NCBI RefSeq assembly: GCF_003391395.1
Contig: NZ_CP024190.1
Span: 2,046,001-2,110,000, forward strand
From: Mycobacterium marinum
GTDB taxonomy: Bacteria; Actinomycetota; Actinomycetes; Mycobacteriales; Mycobacteriaceae
Direction of reading: 5' to 3'
DNA length: 64,000 nt
The stretch's first letter is position 1. The number at the start of each line of letters is the position of its first letter. This document shows, piece after piece, positions 7,031 to 16,405 of the stretch. The position numbers and the translations under genes are program-made. The notes under the pieces were generated by a model. That model made no database searches, was not told the DNA's origin, and worked only from the letters and a program-made list of their open reading frames with translations.

Positions 7031-9469
7031 ATGGAGCCGGGGAGTGTCCGCGCGGCAAGCGATTTGGCTGCCGCGCGGCGCCAGTTGTTGTCCGATGATC
7101 ATCGCGACATGGATCCCGCCGAGTTGCGGCAGGCGTGGCTGGATCTGCATGAGTCCTGGCTGATCGCCAAGGCCGCGCAGATCGGGATCGCCGATGACAG
7201 CGGTTATGCGATCGTCGGGGTCGGTGGGCTCGGCCGGCGCGAGCTGCTGCCGTATTCGGATCTGGATCTGGTGCTGTTGCACGACGGCAAGCCCGTCGAG
7301 GAACTGGGCGATGTCGCCGACGCACTGTGGTATCCACTGTGGGACGCCAACATTCGGCTGGACCACAGTGTGCGCACCGTCTCGGATGCCCTGGGTGTGG
7401 CCGGTGCTGACATGGCGGCCGCGCTGGGCATGTTGGAAGCCCGCCACATCGTCGGGGACCAACAGCTCTCGGCGAGCTTGATCGACGGCGTACGCCGCCA
7501 GTGGCGCAGCGGAATCCGTTCGCGGATGAACGAACTCGTCGACATGACCCACGACCGTTGGCTGCGCTGCGGGCGCGTCGCCAACCGCGCCGAGCCCGAT
7601 CTGAAGTCGGGTCGCGGTGGCCTGCGCGATGTCCAGTTGCTCGACGCGCTGGCGATCGCCCAGCTCATCGATCGCCACGGCCTGGTCACGCCCGACATGC
7701 CGGTGGGTTCACTGGATGCCGCATACCTCACCCTGCTCAATGTGCGTACCGAGTTGCACCGGGTCTCCGGCCGTGGCCGCGACCTGCTGTTGGCTCAACA
7801 TGCCGACGACATCAGCGCGGCGCTGCATTTCGGCGATCGGTTCGACCTGGCCCGGATGCTGTCCAGCGCTGGCCGCACCATCGCCTACCACGCCGAAAGC
7901 GGGCTGCGGACCGCCTGCAATGCCTTGCCCCGGCGCGGCATCTCAGCGCTGCGGCGGCGCCCCAAGCGGCGCCCGCTGGACGAGGGCGTGGTCGAATGTG
8001 CCAACGAAATCGTGCTGGCCCGCGACGCCCAACCCGAACAAGATGCCGGTCTGGTACTGCGGGTGGCCGCCGCGGCGGCCCACGCCGGGTTGCCGATCGG
8101 TGCCGCCACGCTGCGCCGGTTGGCCGACAGCGCTGCGGAATTGCCGACGCCGTGGCCCCGAGAGGTCCTCGACGACCTGCTGGTGGTGCTGCTTGCCGGT
8201 CCCACCGCGGTGGTGACCATCGAAGCGCTCGATCGCACCGGGCTATGGGGGCGCCTGTTGCCGGAGTGGGGTGCGATCCGAGACCTGCCGCCGCGCGACG
8301 TGGCCCACAAATGGACGGTGGATCGCCATCTGATCGAGACCGCCGTGCAGGCGGCGCCGCTCACCACGCAGGTGGCCAGGCCCGACCTGCTTGCGCTCGG
8401 CGCGCTGTTGCACGACATCGGCAAGGGCAGGGGAGCCGATCACAGCGTGCTCGGCGCCGAGATGGTCGTGGCGATCGGTCAGCGGCTGGGCATTTCCGCC
8501 CCCGACATCGATCTGCTGTCCAAGCTGGTCCGCCACCACTTGTTGCTACCGGTCGTGGCCACCCGAAGCGACCTGAATGACCCCAGCACCATCACGCGGG
8601 TGTCGGAGGCCCTGGGCGGGGATCCGCAATTGCTCGAGGTGCTGCGCGCGCTGACCGAAGCGGACTCGAAGGCGACCGGTCCGGGTGTGTGGAGTGACTG
8701 GAAGGCGTCGCTGGTCGACGACCTGGTGTCGCGCTGCCGCTTGGCGATGGCGGGCGAACCGCTGCCGCGTGCCGATCCCGAAGCGCCACACTATGTTTCG
8801 CTGTCGGCTGACCACGGAGTGCACGTGGAGATCGCGCCCGGCGAGAGTGCTCGCATGTACCAGGTGGTGATGGCCGCTCCGAACAAGCCCGGGTTGGTGT
8901 CCAAGGCGGCGGCGGTGCTGGCGCTGAATTCGCTGGGTGTGCATTCGGCGTGGGTGAACAGCCACGAGGGCGTCGCGATCACCCAATTCGTGGTGTCACC
9001 GCTGTTCGGCACCCCGGCCGCCGCCGACCTGTTGCGTCAGCAGTTCGTCGGCGCGCTCAGCGGCGACATCGACGCCCTGGCCATGGTGGAAAAGCGGGAC
9101 AGCGAGGCCACCAGCAACGCGTCCCAGCGAGCCGGCGAGGTGGTCGCGGGGGTGCCGGTCACGCGTTCGACCGCGCCGCCGCGCATCCTTTGGCTCGACT
9201 CCGCCGCCCCCGATCAGCTGGTGCTCGAAGTTCGTTCGATGGACCGGCCGGGACTGCTCGCGCTGCTGACGCGCGCGCTGGAACGGGCGGGCGCAGACAT
9301 CGTCTGGGCCAAGGTGAACACGTTCGGGTCGACCGCCGCAGACGTGTTCTGCGTGACGGTTTCGGCCGGGCTCGAGGAGCCCCAAGCACGGGCCGCGATG
9401 GAGCAACAGCTCTCGGCCGTGCTGGGTGGGTCCGCGGACGTGCTGCTCGACGAGCCCGTCGGCGACTAG
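7031..9469 (+). CDS. glnD: PII nucleotidyltransferase GlnD
   Basis: GlnD adds a nucleotide to Y51 of PII under nitrogen limitation and removes it again. The ATG at 7031 gives 812 residues and matches where the M. tuberculosis protein begins; an in-frame ATG at 6968 would add 21 residues with no family resemblance. Domains in order: nucleotidyltransferase (GVGGLGRRELLPYSDLDLVL, with the G-G...S-D-x-D catalytic motif), a middle helical region containing DLKSGRGGLRDVQLLDAL, an HD domain (LGALLHDIGKGRGADHS), and two C-terminal ACT domains beginning near YQVVMAAPNKPGLV and VLEVRSMDRPGLLALL. All catalytic motifs look intact. It converges with the helicase gene on the other strand. Confidence 0.95.
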   Translation: MEPGSVRAASDLAAARRQLLSDDHRDMDPAELRQAWLDLHESWLIAKAAQIGIADDSGYAIVGVGGLGRRELLPYSDLDLVLLHDGKPVEELGDVADALWYPLWDANIRLDHSVRTVSDALGVAGADMAAALGMLEARHIVGDQQLSASLIDGVRRQWRSGIRSRMNELVDMTHDRWLRCGRVANRAEPDLKSGRGGLRDVQLLDALAIAQLIDRHGLVTPDMPVGSLDAAYLTLLNVRTELHRVSGRGRDLLLAQHADDISAALHFGDRFDLARMLSSAGRTIAYHAESGLRTACNALPRRGISALRRRPKRRPLDEGVVECANEIVLARDAQPEQDAGLVLRVAAAAAHAGLPIGAATLRRLADSAAELPTPWPREVLDDLLVVLLAGPTAVVTIEALDRTGLWGRLLPEWGAIRDLPPRDVAHKWTVDRHLIETAVQAAPLTTQVARPDLLALGALLHDIGKGRGADHSVLGAEMVVAIGQRLGISAPDIDLLSKLVRHHLLLPVVATRSDLNDPSTITRVSEALGGDPQLLEVLRALTEADSKATGPGVWSDWKASLVDDLVSRCRLAMAGEPLPRADPEAPHYVSLSADHGVHVEIAPGESARMYQVVMAAPNKPGLVSKAAAVLALNSLGVHSAWVNSHEGVAITQFVVSPLFGTPAAADLLRQQFVGALSGDIDALAMVEKRDSEATSNASQRAGEVVAGVPVTRSTAPPRILWLDSAAPDQLVLEVRSMDRPGLLALLTRALERAGADIVWAKVNTFGSTAADVFCVTVSAGLEEPQARAAMEQQLSAVLGGSADVLLDEPVGD

Positions 9470-9480
9470 CCGTGCGAACC

Positions 9481-9501
9481 GGTGGGCCGGCCGGCCTCAC
9501 C
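9481..9501. terminator. Hairpin between convergent glnD and helicase genes
   Basis: Only 27 bases separate the two stop codons. The sequence GGTGGGCC, GGCC, GGCCTCACC can fold into a very GC-rich stem with one bulged T. No U-tract follows, which is normal for mycobacterial terminators. It overlaps the last codon of the - strand gene and could serve both strands. Confidence 0.4.
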
Positions 9502-11233
9502 CATGTTCGGCGTTGAGTTGGCGCACCGCGTCAATGCGCGCCTTGAGCTGGTCGCGGGTTGCCGCGGCGATCGGCGGTCCACCGCAGCGCCGCCGCAGTT
9601 CGTTGTGGATCCATCCGTGCGGCTTGCCGGTCCGGTGGTGGGCTATCGACACGAGGGTGTTGAGCTCGCGGCGCAGCTCGCGGATCTGGCCGTGGGTGGT
9701 GGCCGGCTCGGCCAGCGTCCCGACTTGTGTGACCCCTTGTTGCAGCTGGGCCCGCTTCTGCAGTTGTTCGTCTTGGCGACGGTGTAGCAAGGCGCGCATC
9801 TGATCGGCATCCAGCAGGCCGGGGATGCCCAGATAATCGGCTTCCTCGTCGCTGCCCGCCGGGGTGGCGGTCCCGAACGAGGAACCGTCGAAGATGACCT
9901 GATCGAGTTCGGCGTCGGCTCCCAGCGAGGTGAAGCCCTTCTCGAGATCGCCCTGCTCGTCTTGTGTCTTGGTGGCCGGATCGCCGTCGAGCGGATCATC
10001 GAGGGATTCGCGATGCGGTTTGCCCAGAACGTGGTTGCGCTGGGCCTCGAGTTCGCTGGCCAACTGCAACAGGTTGGGCACCGAGGGCAGGAAAATGCTC
10101 GCGGTCTCGCCCGGTCGGCGGGACCGGACGAATCTGCCGATGGCCTGCGCGAAGAACAACGGTGTCGAAGCGCTGGTGGCGTAGATCCCCACGGACAGGC
10201 GGGGCACGTCGACGCCTTCGGACACCATGCGCACCGCGACCAGCCAGCGGCTGGTGCCGTTGGAGAATTCCGTGATCCGTTCCGATGATCCGGGGTCGTC
10301 GGAGAGCACGACCGTGGGTGTTTCCCCGGTCATCTTCTGCAGCAAAGCGGCGTAGGCGCGGGCCGCCGTGCGGTCGGAGGCGATGATCATGCCCCCGGCA
10401 TCGGGCACGTGCTCGCGCAACTGACGCAGCCGCCGGTCCGCGGCCGCGATCACCGCGGGCATCCATTCGCCGGCCGGATCCAGCGCCGTGCGCCACGCCC
10501 GTGCGGTCTGTTCGGCCGACAGTGGCTCGCCCAGTCGCGCCTCGTGCTCTTCGCCCGCGCTATCGCGCCAGCGGGCCTGCCCGGAGTAGGCGAGGAACAC
10601 CACCGGCCGGACCACGCCGTCGGCAAGGGCCTCCGCGTAGCCGTAGGTGTGGTCGGCCTGGGAGCGCAACACACCTTCCCCGTCGGGCTCATAGTTGACG
10701 AACGGGATGGGGGAGTCGTCGCTGCGGAAGGGCGTCCCGGTCAGCGCGAGCCGGCGCGACGCGTCGCTGAACGCCTCCCGGATCGCGTCGCCCCAGGTCT
10801 TGGCATCGCCGCCGTGGTGGATCTCATCGAAGATGACCAGGGTCTTGCGCTGCTCGGTGCGCACCCGGTGCAGCGTCGGATGCGCTGCGACCTGGGCATA
10901 GGTGACCACCACACCGTGATACTCGGCCGAAGTCTGGGCGTTGGAGTTGCTGAACTTCGGGTCCAGCGAGAGGCCCAGCCGAGCGCCCGCCTGCGCCCAC
11001 TGGGTCTTGAGATGCTCGGTCGGCACCACCACCGTGATCTGCTCTGCGGCCCGCTGACCAAGCGCTTCGGCCGCGATCCGCAGGGCGAATGCCGTCTTGC
11101 CGGACCCGGGGGTGGCCACCGCCAGGAAATCACGCGGCTGGGTGCCCAGGTACTTCACCAGCGCCCTGCGCTGCCAGCTGCGCAGCGGTCGAGTGCCCTC
11201 GATGATGGGTTCGGCGGGGCTTACCGACTGCAT
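9497..11233 (-). CDS. DEAD/DEAH-box superfamily 2 helicase (Rv2917-like)
   Basis: This is a superfamily 2 helicase or translocase of unknown physiological role, orthologous by position and sequence to Rv2917. I choose the ATG at 11233 (578 residues, MQSVSPAEP) because GGGGGGAG lies about nine bases upstream; an ATG at 11296 would add 21 residues. Motif I is ATPGSGKTAFALR, motif II is DEIHHGGD (DExH), motif III is LALTGTPFRSDD, and motifs V-VI are RMVSEGVDVPRLSVGIYAT and FAQAIGRFVRSRRPGE. A long C-terminal part (from about residue 400) contains charged segments such as RRQDEQLQKRAQLQQ that could form a coiled coil. It is the first - strand gene of the conserved block and stands alone. Confidence 0.85.
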   Translation of the reverse strand: MQSVSPAEPIIEGTRPLRSWQRRALVKYLGTQPRDFLAVATPGSGKTAFALRIAAEALGQRAAEQITVVVPTEHLKTQWAQAGARLGLSLDPKFSNSNAQTSAEYHGVVVTYAQVAAHPTLHRVRTEQRKTLVIFDEIHHGGDAKTWGDAIREAFSDASRRLALTGTPFRSDDSPIPFVNYEPDGEGVLRSQADHTYGYAEALADGVVRPVVFLAYSGQARWRDSAGEEHEARLGEPLSAEQTARAWRTALDPAGEWMPAVIAAADRRLRQLREHVPDAGGMIIASDRTAARAYAALLQKMTGETPTVVLSDDPGSSERITEFSNGTSRWLVAVRMVSEGVDVPRLSVGIYATSASTPLFFAQAIGRFVRSRRPGETASIFLPSVPNLLQLASELEAQRNHVLGKPHRESLDDPLDGDPATKTQDEQGDLEKGFTSLGADAELDQVIFDGSSFGTATPAGSDEEADYLGIPGLLDADQMRALLHRRQDEQLQKRAQLQQGVTQVGTLAEPATTHGQIRELRRELNTLVSIAHHRTGKPHGWIHNELRRRCGGPPIAAATRDQLKARIDAVRQLNAEHG

Positions 11234-11448
11234 CGACCTTGCTCCCCCCGTAGCTGTTCGGCCGCGCCTGGCGTTCACCAATCGAGCCACTGCCAAGCCC
11301 CGGATCCGCGGCGTCGCTGCCGCGCGGTGCCCTCGCGGCGCAGCTCACGACGGTCTTCATCGACCGGTCGACGACTTGGCGAGTGTGAAATCTAGCATGA
11401 CAACACATTTCGGCACGTGCACGACACCGGTCGGTGCGGTGTTGGGAG

Positions 11449-11664
11449 CTACCCGGACGCTCGGTGGCGGCTTGCCGGCGCGGTGAATCCGCCGGTGTCG
11501 TCGAAGAACGCCCACTGGCCGCCGTCGTTGACCTCCAACCGCCAGCCCAGCCGGGAACTGCCCGCAACCGAGCCGGTGAACCACGTGTGTGCGTCCTCGG
11601 CGCTGTCGCAGTTCTTCGTCGCGACGATAGCGCCGTGCGGATCGATAACTCGGAACGCAACCAT
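11449..11664 (-). CDS. Small conserved hypothetical protein
   Basis: A 71-residue frame with a plausible protein-like sequence (MVAFRVIDPHGAIVATKNCD, then GWRLEVNDGGQWAFFDDTGG). The alternating hydrophobic pattern and the VxxxDGGQWAFFDDTG phrase suggest a small all-beta fold. It has no signal peptide or membrane segment and I do not recognise a family. The ribosome binding site is poor (GGAAGGG, about 14 bases upstream). It lies between the helicase gene and ffh, divergent from ffh. Confidence 0.5.
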   Translation of the reverse strand: MVAFRVIDPHGAIVATKNCDSAEDAHTWFTGSVAGSSRLGWRLEVNDGGQWAFFDDTGGFTAPASRHRASG

Positions 11665-11802
11665 GGGGCTTGGTTAGCCCTTCCGGCGGGCTTTCAATCG
11701 CGGCGGGAGGTCGCGCTGTGGCACGGCGGGATTTGTCGCGCCGGCGAGCGGACCAAGGGCCACGACAGTGCCGCACCATGATTACGCATTAGGCTGGCGG
11801 TC

Positions 11803-13383
11803 GTGTTTGAATCGCTGTCCGACCGGTTGACCGGTGCCCTGCAGGGGCTGCGCGGCAAGGGCCGCCTCACCGACGCCGATATCGATGCCACTGCCCGTGA
11901 GATCCGGCTGGCCCTGCTCGAGGCCGACGTTTCGTTGCCGGTGGTTCGGGCTTTTGTCCACCGGATCAAAGAACGCGCCCGTGGGGCCGTGGTATCCGGA
12001 GCCCTCAACCCGGCGCAACAGGTTGTCAAGATCGTCAACGAGGAGCTCGTCGGCATCCTCGGCGGCCAGACGCGCGAGTTGGTTTTCGCCAAGACACCGC
12101 CGACCGTGGTGATGCTGGCCGGTCTGCAGGGGTCCGGCAAGACGACGCTGGCCGGCAAGTTGGCCGCACGTCTTCGCGGCCAAGGCCACACGCCGCTGCT
12201 GGTGGCCTGTGACCTGCAGCGACCGGCCGCGGTGAACCAGCTGCAGGTGGTCGGCCAGCGGGCCGGGGTGCCGGTATTCGCGCCGCATCCGGGCGCCTCG
12301 CCCGAATCCGGCCCCGGCGACCCGGTAGCCGTCGCCGCGGCGGGGCTGGCCGAAGCCCAGGCCAAGCATTTCGACGTCGTCATCGTGGACACCGCCGGCC
12401 GGTTGGGCATCGACGAGGAGTTGATGGCCCAGGCCTCGGCCATCCGCAAGGCCATCAACCCCGACGAGGTGCTGTTCGTCCTGGACGCGATGATCGGCCA
12501 GGACGCCGTGGCCACCGCCCAGGCATTCGGGGAAGGGGTCGGCTTCACCGGGGTGGCCCTGACCAAGCTCGACGGCGATGCCCGCGGTGGTGCCGCGTTG
12601 TCGGTCCGCGAAGTGACCGGCGTTCCGATCCTTTTCGCGTCAACCGGGGAGAAGCTCGAGGACTTCGACGTCTTCCACCCGGATCGCATGGCCAGTCGCA
12701 TCCTGGGCATGGGCGACGTGTTGAGCCTGATCGAACAGGCCGAACAGGTCTTTGACGCCGAGCAGGCCGAACAAGCCGCCGCCAAGATCGGCGCCGGCGA
12801 ACTGACCCTGGAAGACTTCCTCGAGCAGATGCTCGCGGTGCGCAAGATGGGCCCGATCGGCAACCTGCTGGGCATGCTGCCCGGTGGTGCGCAGATGAAG
12901 GATGCGCTGGCCGAGGTCGACGACAAGCACCTGGATCGGATCCAGGCCATCATCCGCGGTATGACACCCGAAGAACGGGCCGACCCCAAAATCATCAATG
13001 CGTCGCGTCGGTTGCGTATCGCCAACGGCTCCGGTGTATCGGTGTCGGAGGTCAACCAGCTGGTCGACCGCTTCTTCGAAGCTCGCAAGATGATGTCGTC
13101 GATGCTCGGCGGCATGGGCATCCCCGGCATGGGGCGCAAATCCGCGACCCGAAAAAGCAAGGGTGCAAAAGGCAAGGCCGGCAAGAAGGGCAAGAAGGGG
13201 GGCGCCCGCGGTCCGACTCCGCCGAAGGTGAAAAGCCCCTTCGGCATGCCGGGTATGCCGGGTATGCCGGGTATGCCGGCCGGATTCCCGGATCTGTCGC
13301 AGATGCCCGAAGGGCTCGATGAGCTGCCGCCCGGCCTGGCCGACTTCGACCTGTCCAAGCTGAATTTCCCGGGCAAGAAGTAG
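11803..13383 (+). CDS. ffh: Signal recognition particle GTPase Ffh
   Basis: Ffh binds 4.5S RNA and the signal sequences of nascent membrane and secreted proteins, and docks to FtsY. The GTG start gives 526 residues, close to the mycobacterial family length. The N domain starts MFESLSDRLTGALQGLRGKG. The G domain has GLQGSGKTTLAGKLA, DTAGRLGIDEE and TKLDGDARGG. The M domain holds the RNA-binding helix region around INASRRLRIANGSGVSVSEVN and a methionine-rich tail. Between them KSATRKSKGAKGKAGKKGKK forms a highly basic linker, followed by four tandem GMP units coded by a 9-bp repeat at 13243-13278. It is followed after 6 bases by the amidohydrolase gene. Confidence 0.96.
   Translation: MFESLSDRLTGALQGLRGKGRLTDADIDATAREIRLALLEADVSLPVVRAFVHRIKERARGAVVSGALNPAQQVVKIVNEELVGILGGQTRELVFAKTPPTVVMLAGLQGSGKTTLAGKLAARLRGQGHTPLLVACDLQRPAAVNQLQVVGQRAGVPVFAPHPGASPESGPGDPVAVAAAGLAEAQAKHFDVVIVDTAGRLGIDEELMAQASAIRKAINPDEVLFVLDAMIGQDAVATAQAFGEGVGFTGVALTKLDGDARGGAALSVREVTGVPILFASTGEKLEDFDVFHPDRMASRILGMGDVLSLIEQAEQVFDAEQAEQAAAKIGAGELTLEDFLEQMLAVRKMGPIGNLLGMLPGGAQMKDALAEVDDKHLDRIQAIIRGMTPEERADPKIINASRRLRIANGSGVSVSEVNQLVDRFFEARKMMSSMLGGMGIPGMGRKSATRKSKGAKGKAGKKGKKGGARGPTPPKVKSPFGMPGMPGMPGMPAGFPDLSQMPEGLDELPPGLADFDLSKLNFPGKK
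13243..13278 (+). repeat. 9-bp in-frame tandem repeat in ffh (4 copies)
   Basis: Four copies of GGTATGCCG (the first copy has C for T) lie head to tail and encode Gly-Met-Pro units in the methionine-rich C-terminal tail of Ffh. Copy-number change would keep the reading frame. Confidence 0.9.
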
Positions 13384-13389
13384 TCCGCC

Positions 13390-14481
13390 GTGCGACTGCA
13401 CGTGCGGGGGCGGGGGCTGCCCGACGAGACTGCGGTCGAGCTGTGGATCGTCGACGGCCACATCAGCACGGAGCCGGTCAGCGGCGCCGACACGGTCTTC
13501 GACGGCGGCTGGATTCTGCCCGGGCTGGTCGACGCGCATTGCCACGTTGGGCTGGGCCACCACGGTGCCATCGAGCTTGACCAGGCCATCGCCCAAGCCG
13601 AAGCCGAACGCGACGCGGGGGCGCTGCTGCTGCGCGATTGCGGGGCACCCACCGACACTCGCCCCCTCGACGACCGCGAAGACCTGCCGCGAATCATCCG
13701 CGCGGGCCGCCATCTGGCCAGACCGAAACGCTACATTCCGGGATTCGCGGCAGAACTCGAAGACGAATCCGAGTTGCCCGCCGCGGTGGCCGCCCAAGCC
13801 CGCCGCGGCGACGGCTGGATCAAGCTGGTCGGGGACTGGATCGACCGCCAAATCGGCGATCTCGCCCCGCTGTGGTCCGACGAGGTACTCAAAGCCGCCA
13901 TCGACGCGGCACACGCCAACGGTGCCAGGGTCACCGCGCACGTTTTCGGAGAGGATGCGCTGCCCGGATTGATCAACGCCGGGATTGACTGCATCGAGCA
14001 CGGCACCGGCCTGACCGACGACACGATTTCGCTCATGCGCGACCACGGGACCGCTCTGGTCCCCACGCTGATCAACGTCGAGAACTTCCCCGGCATCGCC
14101 GATTCCGCCGTCCGCTATCCGACCTACGCCGCCCACATGCGCTACCTGTATGCGAGCACCTACCCCCGGGTCGCGGCGGCGCGCGAGGCGGGGATTGCGA
14201 TCTACGCCGGCACCGACGCGGGCGGCACGATCCAACACGGGCGGATCGCCGATGAAGTCGAAGCCCTCAAGAAGATCGGAATGAGCGCCACCGAGGCGCT
14301 GGGTGCCGCGTGCTGGGAGGCGCGGCGCTGGCTGGGCCGGCCCACGGTAGAGCACGGGGCATCGGCGGACCTGGTGTGCTTTTCCGAAGACCCCCGTCGG
14401 GGTGCCGCAATACTTAACCGGCCGGATTTGGTGATCCTGCGTGGCCGGACGTATCGCCCCAACCAACTAGGTCACCGCTAG
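13390..14481 (+). CDS. Amidohydrolase-family metal-dependent hydrolase (Rv2915c-like)
   Basis: This 363-residue enzyme belongs to the amidohydrolase superfamily. Visible metal-site elements are VDAHCHVG (HxH after the first strand), GWIKLVGDW (a lysine at the usual carboxylated position), VTAHVFGED, IEHGTGL and YAGTDAGG (the final aspartate). It ends with the short beta-sandwich segment typical of the family, ADLVCFSEDPRRG. The N-terminal part is the matching half of that sandwich. The GTG start lies 6 bases after ffh, so the two are probably cotranscribed. The substrate is unknown; prolidase- or imidazolonepropionase-like enzymes are the nearest recognised relatives. Confidence 0.82.
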   Translation: MRLHVRGRGLPDETAVELWIVDGHISTEPVSGADTVFDGGWILPGLVDAHCHVGLGHHGAIELDQAIAQAEAERDAGALLLRDCGAPTDTRPLDDREDLPRIIRAGRHLARPKRYIPGFAAELEDESELPAAVAAQARRGDGWIKLVGDWIDRQIGDLAPLWSDEVLKAAIDAAHANGARVTAHVFGEDALPGLINAGIDCIEHGTGLTDDTISLMRDHGTALVPTLINVENFPGIADSAVRYPTYAAHMRYLYASTYPRVAAAREAGIAIYAGTDAGGTIQHGRIADEVEALKKIGMSATEALGAACWEARRWLGRPTVEHGASADLVCFSEDPRRGAAILNRPDLVILRGRTYRPNQLGHR

Positions 14482-14529
14482 CTCAGCGGCGGTCGTGCGC
14501 GGCTACTCGCGCCTGGCTACTATCGCGAA

Positions 14530-16332
14530 ATGGCGTTGGACAACGGTGCGGTCTATGCCGGCTACACCGTGGTTCGCAGGTTGCGCGCGGACGCGACCGG
14601 TGAGAGCTGTCTGGTTAGCGAACCCGGCTTTCCGGGCTGGCAGGTGCTCGAGATCCTTCCGCAGTCGTGGTCGTCGGATGACGCATTCCGCCGGCGATTC
14701 GAGCGCGACAGCGCGATCGCGGCCAGGCTCTATCACCCGCACATCGTTGAGGTTCGCGCCCACGGTGAGCTGGACGGCAGGCTGTGGATCGCGATGGACT
14801 ACATCGAGGGCATCGATGTCGGGCAGCTGATGCGCGATCGGTTTCCCGCGGTCTTGCCGGTCGGCGAGGTACTCGAGATCGTGGCTCCGGTCGCCGACGC
14901 CCTCGACTATGCCCATCAACGCGGGCTCGTCCACGGCGACGTCAAACCCGCCAACATCGTGATGACGAATGCGGGGGAGGGCCAACCCCGGATCCTGTTG
15001 AAAGGCTTCGGCATAGCAGCTCCCCACGGCGCGCCGGGCGACGCGACCGGATCTGTGGCGCCCGAACAACTCACCGGCGCCGAGGCCGACGGGCGCTCCG
15101 ACCAGTATGCGTTGGCGGCCACCGCCATGATCCTGCTCACCGGCGCGGCCCCGGTTGGCGGTTCCCCATCCGCGGCGCCCAAACTCAGCGACCTGCGTCC
15201 CGACCTGGCACGGCTGGATGCGCTGTTCGCCAGAGCGCTGGCAACCGAGCCGGCCGGCCGCTTCCGGACCTGCCACGAGCTAGCGGATGCGCTGCGCGAT
15301 GAGGTCGGGGGCAGTTTCGGCGCTGCCGGCCGGGACGACATGGAGGTGGGCGCGTCCTGGGACCTCTCCCCGGATGCCGGGGCCACCGGTGCGAGCCAGG
15401 ACCGCGAGGTCCTTGACTACCCGGCCTACGGCTGGCCGGCGGTCGCACCGCCGCAGCCCCCGGCCCAACCCGTACCCATGCCGATGGCTCCCCAGCCGCC
15501 CGCCACCCTGCTGCAGGCGGTGGCAGCGTCGCTGGCACGGCGGCTCAACGAATTCTCCGCGGCGGGCCGTGAGCCGCGCAAGCGCAGGCTACGACGCATT
15601 CTCATCGGGTCGGTGGCCGCGATCCTGCTGGTGGGCATGCTGGCCGTCGCCATCCCGAGCCTGCGTGAGATAACCAGCAGCCCACCTCCAGCAGCGGCCC
15701 CCGCAACCAGTTCACCGCCCGCGCCCAGCACGTCGGCCACCAGCCCCCAGGCCGCCACCCCGGAGCCCCTGGACGGCACCTACAGCATCGAAATCCAACG
15801 CGCCAAGCAGCTCTACAACGGCAGACCCAGCCCACAGCCGCCCAATGTGACCACCTGGTGGGCCATCCAATCCTCGTGCATACCGACGGGGTGCCTCGCG
15901 GCTGCCGCCATGCTCGACGGCTACGGTCATGGGCAGGCCAAGCAGGGTATTCCCCCCATCATCATGGAGTTTTCCGAAGGTCAGTGGCGATCGCGGCCCG
16001 ATACGGTGCGGTTTGCCTGCATCGGGCCCAATGGCGAGGCGAACACCCAGACCACAGTGCAGGTGCTGACGCTGCGCCCGCAATCCACGGGTGACCTCGT
16101 CGGTGATCTGGTGGTCACCGTGGAAACCAATGAGTGCGGCCAACAATCGGCCGTGATCCGGATCCCCGCGGTGGCTAGCCGCAGTGGCGATATTCCGCCT
16201 GGGATCAAGGTGCCCAACCCGGTGACGATCCCCAAAGCTCCTCAGGCGCCTGCCACGTCCGAGTCCCCGTCCGAGACGCCAACGATCACCCCGACCACCC
16301 CGACCACTGCGCCGTCGGGCCCCGGCCGCTGA
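14530..16332 (+). CDS. pknI: PknI orthologue with degenerate kinase domain (likely pseudokinase)
   Basis: PknI is a membrane Ser/Thr protein kinase; this 600-residue protein is its positional and sequence orthologue. Residues 1-265 are the kinase fold, about 266-355 a Pro-rich juxtamembrane linker, about 358-378 one membrane helix (ILIGSVAAILLVGMLAVAI), and about 415-565 a conserved extracellular domain with four cysteines (SSCIPTGC, FACIGP, TNECG). The catalytic residues are missing. The ATP-anchoring lysine is E41 (WQVLEIL, codon 14650-14652). HRD reads H135-G-D137. DFG reads G159-F-G (codon 15004-15006). The glycine-rich loop reads RADATGES. From memory, M. tuberculosis PknI has K41, HRD and DFG. 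The sensor half looks well kept, so the protein may act as a non-catalytic receptor or scaffold. Confidence 0.9.
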   Translation: MALDNGAVYAGYTVVRRLRADATGESCLVSEPGFPGWQVLEILPQSWSSDDAFRRRFERDSAIAARLYHPHIVEVRAHGELDGRLWIAMDYIEGIDVGQLMRDRFPAVLPVGEVLEIVAPVADALDYAHQRGLVHGDVKPANIVMTNAGEGQPRILLKGFGIAAPHGAPGDATGSVAPEQLTGAEADGRSDQYALAATAMILLTGAAPVGGSPSAAPKLSDLRPDLARLDALFARALATEPAGRFRTCHELADALRDEVGGSFGAAGRDDMEVGASWDLSPDAGATGASQDREVLDYPAYGWPAVAPPQPPAQPVPMPMAPQPPATLLQAVAASLARRLNEFSAAGREPRKRRLRRILIGSVAAILLVGMLAVAIPSLREITSSPPPAAAPATSSPPAPSTSATSPQAATPEPLDGTYSIEIQRAKQLYNGRPSPQPPNVTTWWAIQSSCIPTGCLAAAAMLDGYGHGQAKQGIPPIIMEFSEGQWRSRPDTVRFACIGPNGEANTQTTVQVLTLRPQSTGDLVGDLVVTVETNECGQQSAVIRIPAVASRSGDIPPGIKVPNPVTIPKAPQAPATSESPSETPTITPTTPTTAPSGPGR

Positions 16333-16378
16333 CCGACAACTGCCCGGCACAAATGGGGGAGGAGCGCGAATCCAAAAA

Positions 16379-16400
16379 AGATTGCGAGTGATCGCTATCT
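16379..16400 (+). promoter_or_regulatory. TetR-type operator candidate 1
   Basis: AGATTGCGA (16379-16387) and TCGCTATCT (16392-16400) are inverted repeats separated by GTGA, matching at 8 of 9 paired positions. The 22-bp span is typical of TetR-family operators. It lies 37 bases before the GTG of the amidohydrolase gene, whose downstream partner codes for a TetR protein. Confidence 0.55.
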
Positions 16401-16405
16401 ATGTT

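Noticed and set aside
12640..14466. 608-codon frame opposite ffh and the amidohydrolase gene
   Set aside because: It mirrors third-codon GC bias of two real genes and has no recognisable domain.
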